64,000 nucleotides of DNA from Macrostomum hystrix. Taxonomy: Eukaryota; Platyhelminthes; Macrostomidae. Where the stretch lies: contig CATNEN010000037.1 in the NCBI GenBank assembly GCA_950097015.1, positions 248,001 through 312,000 of the forward strand. The letters run 5' to 3'. Positions 42,661-64,000 of the stretch are shown piece by piece. The notes under the pieces were generated by a model. The model did no database searches and was not told where the DNA came from. It saw only the letters and a program-made list of their open reading frames with translations. The translations under genes were made by a program, and so were the position numbers. Each line of letters opens with the position of its first letter. The first letter of the stretch is position 1.

Positions 42661-43737
42661 GGTTCTTCTTACGATTCTAGGTGCGACTCTGTGTGAAATT
42701 TTAGCATAGCTTACTGCAGTTTACTGCTGCGATTCTCAAATGATGAAGAACGAAAAAATATTTTTAGTAAATACGAAAGAGTAAGACTGAATTGTCAACT
42801 TGAAAGTTATCCAAAATAGCTTACCAGGCTAGACATTTTTGTCTTTCAGAAATAAAAAGAGAAATGAAAATTCGGGTCGGCGAGAGCTTGATGACTTTCT
42901 GTGATGGATTGCTCCACTCCAGTTAATGGGGGGGACGGAGGGCGGAGGCAAGGAGACCGAACGTCGATGAGGCCGGCGAGGCTAAAGCAAATTAATTGAT
43001 TTTATTATCGACTTGCTCGTCAGACTCAGAATGAGCTCTATCTATCATCTGAGATCACTGATGGACTTCGCTGCTTCATATATATGATAATAATCTTCTA
43101 CTATTGATATTGGGTTTAAACTAGGACTAAGCGGTAATGTGGAGCCAAGTGTAAGTTTTACCTTTCTACGAAGGGATTCAGGTCTAGTAGTGAAGGGTGG
43201 CCGCTAACGCTCTAGGAAGGTCTACGCAGTATTTTCCTCCGGTCGTTGCGGGTTGGATGGAGGGTCGGGGGGGGGGGTAACGCTCCCTTCTTCTTAATTC
43301 CTTACTGAGGAAGGAAGAATGTAGTGCACATTTTGACTCAGCATTTACGCCAGCGGGTAGAGCCGACACAGACAGGCAGAGGGGGAGAGGGAGAGAGAGT
43401 GTATGAGTCATAGTATTTTCAGTTAAGTCGGCCTTCCTTTCCAAGAACCCACTCGCGATCAAAAATTTCCTGGGGTCAGTCAGGTTTTGGCCAATTGCTA
43501 TGTACAGTTTCTGCGCTTTTTTAACCAGTAGAATCTGACTTTATGCTAATTTGTTCGTCTATTTACTACTGTGTGTTAATGAGCAGGTATTGTAACTAGT
43601 AGTTGTACTACATAATGTTGTAATTTAGTTACTTTATTTTTTTGCTTCGAACACAAAAATTCTCTCTATTTTGCATAGCAATTTTGTGGGTGTACAACTT
43701 AAAAATGATTACCTGTGCTTCTTATAAGGTACACACG

Positions 43738-44098
43738 TCTACAACAGTCACACAGGTGTACAACAGTCCCACAGGTGTACAACAGTCACACAGGTTTACA
43801 ACAGTCACACAGGTGTACAACAGTCACACGGGTGTACAAAAGTCACACGGGTGTAAAATAGTCACACAGGTGTACAACAGTCACACAGGTGTACAACAGT
43901 CCCACAGGTGTACAACAGACACACAGGTGTACAACAGACACACAGGTGTACAACAGTCCCACAGGTGTACAACAGTCACACAGGTGTACAACAGTCACAC
44001 AGGTGTACAACAGTCACACAGGTGTACAACAGTCACACAGGTGTACAACAGTCACACAGGTGTACAACAGTCACAGAGGTCTACAACAGTCACAGGTG
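43738..44098. repeat. 19-bp minisatellite, ~19 copies
   Basis: Unit ACAGTCACACAGGTGTACA with few variants. Open frames on the plus strand come from the period. Confidence 0.95.
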
Positions 44099-44554
44099 TT
44101 TGCGCACTCAGCTTAGAAAAGTATATTATATGTATTTACTCTCGCACTGAATGATTTAGTATTTATTCTGCTTATGCGCAATACAAGAAATCAGTGCTAC
44201 GACTTGCTGAGCCGCCAGAACTGCGTGTACTTTTAGTGGAGTAAATAATTTTATTTGAACTGTAAGCTGCTGCAAGTTGATGCGAGAGATAGATAAATCA
44301 TGAAAGAAAATAATGAATAAATTTGGGATCCTTTGGAGACGATGGGCGAAGTAATTTAGTGAGGGCTCTAAAGAAATGGAACTGTGGTTTGAGTATAAAA
44401 TGATATTCATTATCTGATGGCTAAGTGCGCCATCAATGGAGGCATCAAATTCTTTATTAAAATCGAAATTCTATAAATACAGAAATCCCACTTCATCAAA
44501 ATTTCCCTTCTTCGAAGGAACCCCCATAATTTACAACTCAATTCTTCGATACCC

Positions 44555-44925
44555 AATTATATCAAAATCCCACTTTTTCGATACCTAATTTCTTAGAAAT
44601 CCCACTCATTCGATACCTCATTTCTTAGAAATCCCACTCATTCCATACCTCATTTCTTATAAATCCCACTCATTCCATACCTCATTTCTTAGAAATCCCA
44701 CTCATTCCATACCTCATTTCTTAGAAATCCCACTCATTCCATACCTTATTTCTTAGAAATCCCACTCATTCCATACCTCATTTCTTAGAAATCCCACTCA
44801 TTCCATACCTCATTTCTTAGAAATCCCATTTCTTCGATTCCTCATATAATAGAAATCCCACATCTTTGATACCTCATTTCTTCAGAATCCCACTTCTTCG
44901 ATACCTCATATAATAGAAATCCAGC
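44555..44925. repeat. 32-bp minisatellite, ~10 copies
   Basis: Units joining CCCACTCATTCCATACCTCA to TTTCTTAGAAAT, degenerating at both ends. Confidence 0.9.
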
Positions 44926-45780
44926 TTCCTAATTGGCAGGATAAAATCCTTTCAATTCATCTTCAAAGTTAGCAAATATTTGAAGGTAAAACTACCAGAA
45001 AAGATACAGATCAGAGGTGAATTATACTGCATGACCAGACAATGTACTATTGTGACTAAGCCATCACGAATAGACAGAAGCCTGTAATACATTTTTGGTT
45101 TTCAATTTTCCGACTGACTCACTATTATGCGGCTTGATGCTAAAAATAGACAGACTACTTTGCAAGTAAGGTTTTCAGTAGTATCGGTATGAAATTTACA
45201 AATTCATGTTAAGCTCCATGAACTTCGCTTTTGCCAGTCTATGAAGCAGTCTTATTTCATTATTAGTTTTATAATCAGTATTCGACTGTGTACTTTGATG
45301 GAGTTGGTTTGCTATTTTAATAAATGTACACACACAGACACGCACATAAACTGTTGAATATTGTTTGCCAATAGTCTAAGTCTGTCTCACAATGTCTGTC
45401 TTGTGTAGAAAGCTGTTTTTTAAGGCGCCACTTCGACAAAAAAATGCCAAGACTACACACACTAATATAAGGCTAACGTGGCTTACTTAAAGACTGTACA
45501 ACAATTGTCGACAGTCTCAATGCATCAAAAGTAGCCAGTCAAATACACTCGAAACAACCCTTAGGCAAGAGAATGGCACTGTGAATAATATTCTATTCTA
45601 TGAGAAAAAACTGCTTCTTTTGTGATGTTGCTTGTTTGCAATATGCGATTGTAGTGGTCAGTGCCCTCAGGGCATATTGTAGTGTGTCGTAAATAGTAAT
45701 TACTGAGATTTCCGATTTACGAATACCTATTTTCGTCAGGCTTTTCTATAAACTGTGTGATGCACTGAATATTTTATTCG

Positions 45781-46095
45781 GACTTTCACACCAAGGTCCC
45801 TGAGCTCGATTCCGTGGCGAGGCCACATTCATTTGGGGCGCAGCCGCGGAGAGAAGGCTTTGGGGCTAGTCGTGCAATTTACGCCATTGAGGTTTAAACT
45901 CCAAGGCACAGTGAGAGTGTACACTGCCAGACGATGAGAAAGTCAGGGCAGATGTACAAACTTGTGTGAGCGTGTGCCTGCGTAGGGTATCTGTGTGCGT
46001 GTGTGCTCAGGAGTCAGCGATATCTGCAGATTGCGGGTCCAGTGTCATTAATGATGTGCCATTGCCCGCAGCCCTCCTGCAATTATGATATTATT
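45781..46095 (+). mobile_element. tRNA-derived SINE, family 1, 5'-truncated
   Basis: Starts inside the tRNA-like head (ACCAAGGTCCCTGAGCTCGA), with a full body to CCTGCAATTATGATATTATT. It directly abuts a family 2 copy in the opposite orientation. Confidence 0.8.
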
Positions 46096-46096
46096 A

Positions 46097-46186
46097 AAGG
46101 ACACAAATTATTCCAGTGTAGTAGGGAATCGAACCCCCGACATTAAAGTCGTGAGTCCGACGCTCTAACGACTAGACTACAACCCC
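46097..46186 (-). mobile_element. tRNA-derived SINE, family 2, head only
   Basis: Minus strand: GGGGTTGTAGTCTAGTCGTT, GTCGGACTCACGACTTTAA, GGGGGTTCGATTCCC. The body is truncated after the GTGTCCTTT box. Confidence 0.7.
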
Positions 46187-47526
46187 TGATTTTAGATCAG
46201 ATTAACAATGCGTTTCAATGATGGCTCCCTCAGGAAAGTCTCCAAGACATAAAACCTGTAATTAAAGTGACCTCAATCAAATTTTAATCTTATACTGGTT
46301 TAGTTTTAATGAGCTTTGAAAAAAAATTGCAAATCCGTTGAAATAAACTAAAATTATATTATAAAAAGCGTGAAATTTCGGGTCTGTTTCCACCAGTATT
46401 TTTGTCCAGAGGTCCTTGGTCCAAGTAAAGTCTGTGAACTTACCTTTTGCGGAGCCGTGTCCGACCTCTCCTTAGTTATTGTCATGCCAAAATCGTTTCT
46501 TTCACAATTTGAGTCGCTTTAATTTTTTGTTTGTCTTGCAATGTAAAGCTGTCGCTGCGAATGGCTCGGAGACAAGCGGGTGGGGTGGCTTATGCTAAGA
46601 AGTTTGGTTTCTTATTTAGACTCGCGCCTTAGAAATTGAGCAGGTCTGAGTCACGCGAGGCAACACCGGAGAGAAGCACGAGCCTTGGAAAGGAAATGAG
46701 AAGGAATGCACCTACAGAAAGGAACTCGTTTGCTCAAAGTTTGAAAATGAATTTTCCTGCGAAGAATAACGATGTTTATGTATAATACACGAAAAAGTAA
46801 AATTTAATTTTATCAGCCGCATTTTCAACTAAATTTTAATACCAAAAAGATAATTAAGAAACTTTACGCTACAAACTTTGTTGAAACTGTACAAGTGTTT
46901 TGGTTTTTAGGGACGAGATAGAAATGTTGTCGAGACATAGGGTAGGACAAGCAGTGCACTTTTGCTTTGGAAAATAAAAATGGCAAGTTTATAAAATCAC
47001 AAACGGACAGACGGGCATAGATTTACTCTACAACATTTACTTTTAGGGGAAAACAGTGCAGCGAAAAATGTAACTATAAAATCCTTTTTTTAATCAGAGA
47101 CACATCTGGATATTGCACAACGCGCGCTGTCAGTTCTATATAAAAAGGAATCTTAATTAGGTTTTCAAATGATGGTATTACAAGACATGATTACAGAAAA
47201 TTCGTTTAATACTATCTGCGGGGCAGCTTGATTAGCGATAGGAACAACACATTTTTGACAGCACAATAATAATGTGCTGCATCGGGGCGCATGGAAAAAA
47301 GTTGTGCTTGATGATTGGAGGTGATAAATGGTTAATCACGATTCAAATAAACAACATCGTGGTTCCTGTGTTCATCGTCTGGAAAGTCGGTTTTTGAAGT
47401 ACAACTGTGGAACTAGTAGTAAGAAAAAGCTTGACAAGAATGTGGTCACTGTTTGCGCAAAATACTATCAGTGTCTGAAAAGTGCACATTTCACAGATTT
47501 TCGCGCATTGTTTTTCCTACGTATCC

Positions 47527-57015
<9,489 letters not shown>

Positions 57016-57837
57016 GGTGGATGAGGCAGAGCTGCAGCTTGTCACTCTACGTCTTTCTTTATCGCCGCCTTTGCTAGAAATTTCCAAAGCAGCCTGAGAT
57101 GGCCGAACGCTCATTGGCTGACAAAGCCAGCCCATCCGATTCCGTTCATGAGCAGCAGAACGCCAAGGTCTCTAGCTCGATACGGTTGTCATAGTAACAA
57201 CAGCGCGGCTAGCTATCTGCCAAAAAAACTGAGAGGAAGAAAATTCCTACGCAAAAGAAAGATTGTGAAGTGGGCTCAAACTTAGCTTGAGGATGGTTCA
57301 GGAAATTCTTAAAATAATGCTGAGATCTGAAGATTTTACTGACATCCAGTATTAGTGGATTTCCATTCTTGGACGAGCGCGACGACAAAGCACTTTTCTG
57401 TGTAAGTTAGGAGCTGCACACAGATTTCTTATTGATCTGCCTGTAACTGACAATGTCTGCCTGTCGCCAACGGCCTCTGAAAGCGTGATCACTGTCACGC
57501 TGTGACAATATCCGATGGCATCGACCAGTAGGTTAACCATATCCGAGCAGTTAGAAGAGAGCACGAAAGAAGAGAAGCAAAAAATTCCATGGACAGCGAA
57601 CTTCAGGCTTCGAGCTTACAGACTCGTATGGGGCCACAAAAAAGTTCTCTAAATTTCCGCTGTTTCTTTCATAGCTTTTTAACCGTGCGTTTTTATGCGG
57701 TTACGACTTTCAGGTGTTAAGTAAGATTTATTATCGAAATAAAAAAAATACAATATACTAGGAGTATTATCAGTGAAAATTTGGAAACTTTGGGACGATG
57801 GAAGCTGTCGAAACACTGAAAGCTGTGAAAACTAACA

Positions 57838-59770
57838 CTGGAAGATACCAAACACTGAAAGGTATCAAACACTGGAAGTTGTCAAACACTGGAAGGTATC
57901 GAACACTGGAAGGTATCAAACACTGGAAGGTATCAAACACTTGAAGATACATAACACTGGAAGGTGTCAAACACTGGAAGGTATCAAACACTGGAAGGTA
58001 TCAAACACTGGAAGATACATAACACTGGAAGGTATCAAACACTTGAAGATACATAACACTGGAAGGTATCAAACACTGGAAGATACATAACACTGGAAGG
58101 TATCAAACACTTGAAGATACATAACACTGGAAGGTATCAAACACTGGAAGGTATCAAACACTGGAAGGTGTCAAACACTGGGGAAGGTATCAAACACTGG
58201 AAGATACATAACACTGGAAGGTATCAAACACTGGAACGTATCAAACACTGGAAGGTATTAAACACTGGAAGGTATCAAACACTTGAAGATACATAACACT
58301 GGAAGGTGTCAAACACTGGAAGGTATCAAACACTGGAAGGTATCAAACACTGGAAGGTATCAAACACTGAAAAGTATCAAACACTGGAAGGTATCAAACA
58401 CGGGAAGATACATAACACTGGAAGGTATCAAACACTGGAAGATACATAACACTGGAAGGTATCAAACACTTAAAGATACATAACACTGGAAGGTATCAAA
58501 CACTGGAAGGTATCAAACACTGGAAGGTGTCAAACACTGGAAGGTATCAAACACTGGAAGATACATAACACTGGAAGGTATCAAACACTGGAACGTATCA
58601 AACACTGGAAGGTATTAAACACTGGAAGGTATCAAACACTTGAAGATACATAACACTGGAAGGTGTCAAACACTGGAAGGTATCAAACACTGGAAGGTAT
58701 TAAACACTGAAAGGTATTAAACACTGGAAGGTATCAAACACTGGAAGATACCAAACACTGGAAGGTATCAAACACTGGAAGGTATCAAACACTGGAAGGT
58801 ATCAAACACTGGAAGGTGTCAAACACTGAAAGGTATCAAACACTGGAAAGTATCAAACACTGAAAGGTATCAAACACTGGAAGATACCAAACACTGGAAG
58901 GTATCAAACACTGGAAGGTGTCAAACACTGAAAGGTATCAAACACTGGAAGGTGTCAAACACTGAAAGGTATCAAACACTGGAAAGTATCAAACACTGAA
59001 AGATATCAAACACTGGAAGGTATCAAACACTGGAAGGTATCAAACACTGAAAGGTGTCAAACACTTGAAGATACATAACACTGGAAGGTGTCAAACACTG
59101 GAAGGTACATAACACTGGAAGGTGTCAAACACTGGAAGGTATCAAACACTGGAAGGTATCAAACACTTGAAGATACATAACACTGGAAGATGTCAAACAC
59201 TGGAAGGTATCAAACACTGGAAGGTATCAAACACTGAAAGGTGTCAAACACTTGAAGATACATAACACTGGAAGGTGTCAAACACTGGAAGGTGTCAAAC
59301 ACTGGAAGGTATCAAACACTGGAAGGTATCAAACACTTGAAGATACATAACACTGGAAGGTATCAAACACTGGAAGGTATCAAACACTGGAAGATACCAA
59401 ACACTGAAAGGTATCAAACACTTGAAGATACATAACACTGGAAGGTGTCAAACACTGGAAGGTATCAAACACTGGAAGGTATCAAACACTTGAAGATACA
59501 TAACACTGGAAGATGTCAAACACTGGAAGGTATCAAACACTGGAAGATACCAAACACTGAAAGGTATCAAACACTTGAAGATACATAACACTGGAAGGTG
59601 TCAAACACTGGAAGGTATCAAACACTGGAAGGTATCAAACACCTGAAGATACATAACACTGGAAGATGTCAAACACTGGAAGGTATCAAACACTGGAAGG
59701 TATCAAACACTGAAAGGTGTCAAACACTGGAAGGTATCAAACACTGGAAAGTATCAAACACTGGGAGGTG
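57838..59770. repeat. 17-bp minisatellite, ~113 copies
   Basis: Unit GGTATCAAACACTGGAA with variants GATACATAACACTGGAA and GGTGTCAAACACTGAAA. Multi-unit blocks repeat (TTGAAGATACATAACAC marks them). It fills the space between the divergent receptor and plus-strand genes. Confidence 0.97.
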
Positions 59771-60959
59771 TAGAATAAAATGAAATAATTTTTCTAGATA
59801 CTTCTTCTCCATCGATCCTAATTAATAATCTAGCCACACGGCCAACCCTGGATCCACATCGTCAAGCGCAAAGCTTGAGGTGCACGGTGTCATGAGTGCC
59901 ATAAAATCAATGCTGCCAACTTCAACTCCCGCGGGCTGACCATTAGCACGCGAAATCCGATAGATGCCTGGCGAACCAATGAGCATGACCGGCTGTCTGT
60001 TGCCAACCTCCCCAAACCCACTTCCTCTAAGTTTCTTTGTTCGACTATTACCTTTCCGACGAAGGTTTAAGAGCTGAGTCCAGTGCTCACTGGACCGGCG
60101 GCCATCGCTTGCCTTAAGTGATAAGAACGCATTATAGGAGTGGAGTCCTAGGAATAGGAATAGGAATAGGAATGGGGCGAAAAGGCAGAGAGGAGGAACT
60201 CGCCTAGGAAGCTGACCCCCGTGCCCCACTCCGAGTCGATCAAGCGAAGCTTGCGCTATCCTTGGCTTCTTCCCTTGGCCTCGGAAGCAGGTAATTGAGT
60301 AAAAAGAAATTGGAGACTAAAAAGGTGGATAATTTCACTCTCAGTCTGGGAGAAAAAAAACAGTTCTAACAAAGAGAAGAGGATGTGAAGATGGTTGACG
60401 TGAAAGCGCCTTGCCATTCCCGTCCAACAGGATGAGGCATAAGGAAAAAGATTGTCTCAAATAGGGCTTGAAGCATTATTCGAAGCATTGGCACCTGGTC
60501 CTAGCGCTCAGACGTTTTGCACATCATCATCAAGCAAAATCCATCTGGGACATTTGTAAATCTAGCAAGCACTGGGCACAAGTGGTCTAACCAAAAACTA
60601 TAGAATATTTTATTAAGAATAGATTTTCTGTCAGAAAACGGAAATATAGATTATAGATTGATGTCGTTTATAAAAAGCGTATTAGTACATTTCGGTCACT
60701 CTAGTGCACTGTCTATGACCAAATTTTCTGATTGAATCAGAATGCATCAAGGCTCTAAACCACGGCTTGAAGTAATGCAAAGCTCATGACACGAGTGCGC
60801 GTAGCAATCTTCGATATTCGTGCCTACACAACGAAGTTACATTGTTTTTCTCCCTGTGCATCACAGGTCCTTAAGTTTTTCTTGATTTCTTATCGTTTTG
60901 TCTATATGGTAGTGTTCAGTGCCGTTCCGGAGGTGTGGGGTCGGAGGCTAACCTTTTCT
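59771..60959. other. Intergenic DNA left of the SINE
   Basis: Unique. A few GGAATA hexamers at ~60149-60174. No gene supported. Confidence 0.5.
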
Positions 60960-60973
60960 ATGGGACTTTGAAG

Positions 60974-61555
60974 GGGGCGAGTGGGTCAGCGGCTAGCGTC
61001 GCTGCCTTGCACTCCAATCGACGCTAGCTCGATTCTCCCTTAAAGTCACGAATAATTTCGGGACTTGTTGGAGGGTTTGGACAGTAGCGACCGGCGGAGG
61101 TGCACCACATTTCGTGCAATCAAAGCTTGAAATAATAGCTTCGCTCCTACCTTTCTGTGTGCCTGTTCTGCGTTGCGTGAGTTGTGTGCGTTGGCGCTGT
61201 GGCGTGAGGCATTGCGGGGGGTGGCTGGGGGGCGGGTGTACACCACCGCGCGCTTTCTGGATTTCCGTCAGCGCGATTGTATGTGTACACTTATCACCCG
61301 GCTCCCCCCTGAGGACTGATTTCTTATCAGCCTTCCGCCCCGGCTTGGTCTGCTCTGTGCGTGTGGGGCTGGGTGGGGAGCACTGCTGCCTATTCTGGGT
61401 GCCTCCTGCCCTCCCCGCTGGTCTGTGCTGCTGTGTGTGGTGCCTGCTCAGGGGAGGCGGCGCGATGGGCGCTAAGCGCCTAGTTCGCCGGTTTGGGGGC
61501 GTGCCACTCCGTCGCTTGTGCAACAAGTGCCCCGGGCCCCCCTGCAAATAGATAG
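60974..61555 (+). mobile_element. 582-bp tRNA-headed SINE with 14-bp target-site duplication
   Basis: Flanked by the direct repeat ATGGGACTTTGAAG (60960-60973 and 61556-61569). The head carries GAGTGGGTCAGCGGCTAGCG and CTAGCTCGATTCTCCC, positioned as A and B boxes. The body is GC-rich and the 3' end is a short ATAG tail. It differs in sequence from families 1 and 2. The open frame on its minus strand is not considered a gene. Confidence 0.85.
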
Positions 61556-61892
61556 ATGGGACTTTGAAGAAGGTCAACGGAGGTTTATACTTGCCAGCGA
61601 GCTTTCTGTGCATTCGAGCAGGTATTTATAGCTTTTCTAAGAAATCGGGCATTCAACATCATTACAGAGAAAGAGTTTTTTTATGACTTTGAAGAACCTG
61701 GCAGGAAGTTTGCAAGCTAAAACTTATCCGTGCAATAATGCTATTGCTGCTCGGTATTGATGCACGGGCCATAGACAAACAATCAATAATTGACAGCCTG
61801 ATCTATGCTAAGAATTATAAGTTTCTGCTTTTGCTGTCTCAATTTAGCTGAGCAAGTCTCATTAAGTTTTGTTGATTAAGCTAGCAACAAAA

Positions 61893-63431
61893 ATGGGATT
61901 ATTTAGCCGCAAGACAGACTCAGAGAAGACCAGCCAGCTGCCCCAGTCGACGGTTTGGTCCGCGCTTCATCTGTTCCGGAGCAAGGAGAATAACCTATCT
62001 CAGTCAGCCTACAACTCGCACAAGCAGGAGCAAAAGCCGGAAGCCATTGCTTGCGATTCGTCAGGCCGGCTAGTTCCAACCTCAATGCCCATGTGCCGGC
62101 TGCAAAACAAACACAACTCTATGGTTCGCGCCGAACCTGAGAAAAAAGAGAGCACACTGCCGCAGCTGTGGCAGCATCAAATTCCCAGGTTTCATGTAGG
62201 ACCACGAGGCAGAACAGACGAAGAGACAGAACAGATTTCCAACACTAGCCTCGGTGGAGACCAGCAGGACGCCAAGATAAAACGTGGCGACTCTAAGTAT
62301 GTCTTTGTCTCTCAGGTAAGAGCAGGATAGATAATGAATGTGTGCGTATTAAAGAATATCCTGTAGGCCAGCTGGTTCTGACTCTGGTACGGATTTTGCT
62401 CTATAGTATTTGCAGAAGGTCTTTGGGCACTGACACAACATTTTGTGACAGTAGACCCGCAGCCAGCGAGGAGGCAGTTCTGCCCATTCCGCTGACTCCT
62501 GAACACACGCACACAGATACACACACACTTACACATACACCGGACTTTCTCATCGTCAGGCGGTGTACACTTTCAATGTCCCCATAGCCCCAAGCCTTCT
62601 CTCCGCAGCTGTGCCTGTAATGAATGTGGTCTTGCCGCGGAATCAAGCTCAGTGGCCTTGGTGCGATAGACAATGCGTTAAGCGCTATGGCTTCTTAAAT
62701 TTTTTTTAAGATCCGAAGATGTCAAAAGTTGAACTCTCGCGCCATGAGTCTCTTGTTCCCAGAGAGAACTATTGTGTTTTTCGCAATCGGAGTTTCAGCG
62801 ATCAACTAGACTGTCTTGAAAGGTGTACACCTCGCATCTTCAAGTTCTAAACAAAATTGTTTGGTTAACATTGAACAGTAATTGTCCGCCTCTGAACAAT
62901 GCTCTCTTTTGTTCATCTTTATTGAGGACGGAAATATCGTGGAGCGCGAGGTGAGCTGCTGGCCGTTTAGGGAGCGAGACAATCCGCTCACCCGCTACCG
63001 CCTGGCGGAGCCACACGCCAGTAGACACGGCAAGCGCTACAGACAGCGCTTGTATTATGCCGAAGCACCTTCTGAATCGAACGCGAAGCGCCGCGTTAAG
63101 ACGGGTCCCATTTACCTTCTGCCACGTCGCATAGTTGAGGAGAACAAACACCGACTATTAACTAGGTACAACTTTAACGACAACAGCATTAACGACAAAC
63201 CCAGTTGCGGTCCACAGGATGTTGACATCGGCGAGAAAGAACAGTCAAGCCTCATTGTTTGTCTTCAGAAGGTAATATATCACTGTCCATGTTGATAAGC
63301 TAGTAGCGTTATCTGAAGATAAAACGCTAAATTTTATTTGAAATTCGATGCAAGCAATAAAACAGTTTCACGCTGACACCTCGGCATCACCAATCTTTAC
63401 AATTGCAGGAGAAACTGCAAGCTGAAGCCCA
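61893..63431 (+). CDS. Unrecognised gene, first three exons (partial)
   Basis: Exons 61893-62315, 62927-63271 and 63409-63431, phases 0, 0 and 2, with good donors (GTAAGA, GTAATA, GTAAGT). The chosen ATG has a purine at -3 and G at +4 (ACAAAAATGG) and starts MGLFSRKTDSEK. Exon 1 is polar with no domain I recognise. Exon 2 encodes a basic segment, WPFRERDNPLTRYRLAEPHA, then GKRYRQRLYYAEAP and GPIYLLPRRIVEENKHRLL. Exon 3 is only 23 nt (EKLQAEA). No signal peptide or membrane helix. The gene runs past the right edge and is transcribed away from the receptor gene. Function unknown; an intracellular adaptor or scaffold is only a guess from composition. Confidence 0.5.
62425..62695 (-). mobile_element. 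tRNA-derived SINE, family 1
   Basis: Minus strand: AGCGCTTAACGCATTGTC, ACTGAGCTTGATTCCGCGGC, AGCTGCGGAGAGAAGGCTTG, CGCCTGACGATGAGAAAGTC, GGCTGCGGGTCTACTGTCAC. It lies in intron 1 of the plus-strand gene. Confidence 0.8.
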
Positions 63432-63947
63432 GTAAGTTCCGAAGAATTCTATCTTAACCTCTGTAGCCAAAAAATTAAAACTTCAGACGAGTTAGACCAT
63501 TTATAAAGTCCAGAACCAATTCGAACTATAAGTTTTCTCACCGAACTACACTTCAGAGAATTCCTCAAATATATGAGCAAGCAGCAAGAAATGAAATAAG
63601 TTTGGATCCGAGCAGCCCATGATGACACCAAACCAAATGAAAAACACATCTGATAAAAAAATACTTGCTTTTTTCTGTTGAAGCGATGCAAAGTCGCCGT
63701 TTCAACAAGCGCTGTTTGTGGCAAAGCGATCCAGTTGCGGAGGAAGCCTCTTCTTTAATTTCGATTCGCACATAACAGAGAGCGCTGCTACATACTTTGC
63801 CGTTTACAGTACGTAAGAATCAATCTTGCGGATTTATCTCATTTGTTTCTTTGTCGAACTATCCGCCATTCCGTTGCTGGTCCTACAATAAGAAATACAT
63901 TTCTTTACCTTTTTCGCAATCGTTAAATTTCTTACTTTGTCTTTTGT

Positions 63948-64000
63948 CGGTGCCTCGCGCGCCAAGGTCCATGAGCTCGATTCCGCGGCGAGGCCACGGA
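63948..64000 (+). mobile_element. tRNA-derived SINE, family 1, cut by window end
   Basis: GCCAAGGTCCATGAGCTCGA followed by TTCCGCGGCGAGGCCACGGA, the B-box end of the family 1 head; the body lies outside. Confidence 0.7.

Larger units (their letters stand above)
42661..47526. other. Intergenic DNA between ankyrin 5' end and receptor 3' end
   Basis: Apart from two minisatellites and two SINE fragments listed separately, I see no gene. Stretches 42700-43730 and 44950-45770 are unique and AT-rich. Confidence 0.55.

Noticed and set aside
47088-47094. ATTAAA as receptor poly(A) signal
   Set aside because: A variant hexamer over 400 bases past the stop in AT-rich DNA; too weak to annotate.
57016-57135. 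Upstream ATG of the receptor
   Set aside because: It would place 40 polar residues before a classic signal peptide; the ATG at 57015 is preferred.
60993-61613. 206-codon minus-strand frame
   Set aside because: Lies almost wholly within the 582-bp SINE and reads antisense to it; low-complexity, no splice signals.

Overview
This is animal (metazoan) nuclear DNA. Genes are split by GT-AG introns, tRNA-derived SINEs recur on both strands, there are no bacterial operons, and two genes encode animal neuronal proteins. The lineage is probably an invertebrate bilaterian, perhaps a spiralian such as a flatworm; that is a guess from gene structure and repeat style. All exon models below were built by hand from reading frame, splice-site consensus and similarity to families I know. 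No alignment or expression data were available.

Layout. (1) About 1-41 kb, minus strand: one ankyrin gene. It starts at ATG 40846 and runs leftwards through the 24-ANK-repeat membrane-binding domain (36.7-24.9 kb), a linker (24.2-20.6 kb), the tandem ZU5-ZU5-UPA spectrin-binding module (17.6-15.8 kb) and a short regulatory region (15.8-9.1 kb). Two very long tail exons follow. The first (8816-4660) has its own stop and holds about 28 copies of a ~27-residue repeat centred on VQVCPG. The second (2849 to beyond base 1) holds at least 26 copies of a 19-residue SPVP repeat. Both have phase-1 acceptors that fit the same upstream donor at 9102, so they look like alternative 3' ends, as in the giant neuronal ankyrins. 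With the first tail the model closes in frame at 3376 residues once two single-base frameshifts are discounted. (2) 47.5-57.0 kb, minus strand: a complete seven-exon metabotropic glutamate receptor gene (1066 residues), closest to group II by motifs. (3) 61.9 kb to the right edge, plus strand: the first exons of an unrecognised gene, divergent from the receptor gene.

The non-coding DNA is unusually rich in minisatellites. Nearly every large intron and intergenic gap has its own array (periods 12, 15, 16, 17, 19, 23, 25, 26, 32 and 34 bp), and there is an ~800-bp TATC microsatellite. Several arrays start just inside a 5' splice site. At least three tRNA-derived SINE families are present, two copies with clear target-site duplications, plus a fold-back element at 10.8-11.5 kb.

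Function. Ankyrin is the cytoplasmic adaptor joining membrane proteins to the spectrin skeleton, and giant tails space it from microtubules in axons. The receptor is a class C GPCR of neurons. Both would be expressed in nervous tissue, but nothing in the sequence shows co-regulation. Two single-base frameshifts in conserved ANK exons and a double insertion in the tail repeat look more like consensus errors of a long-read assembly than real lesions.
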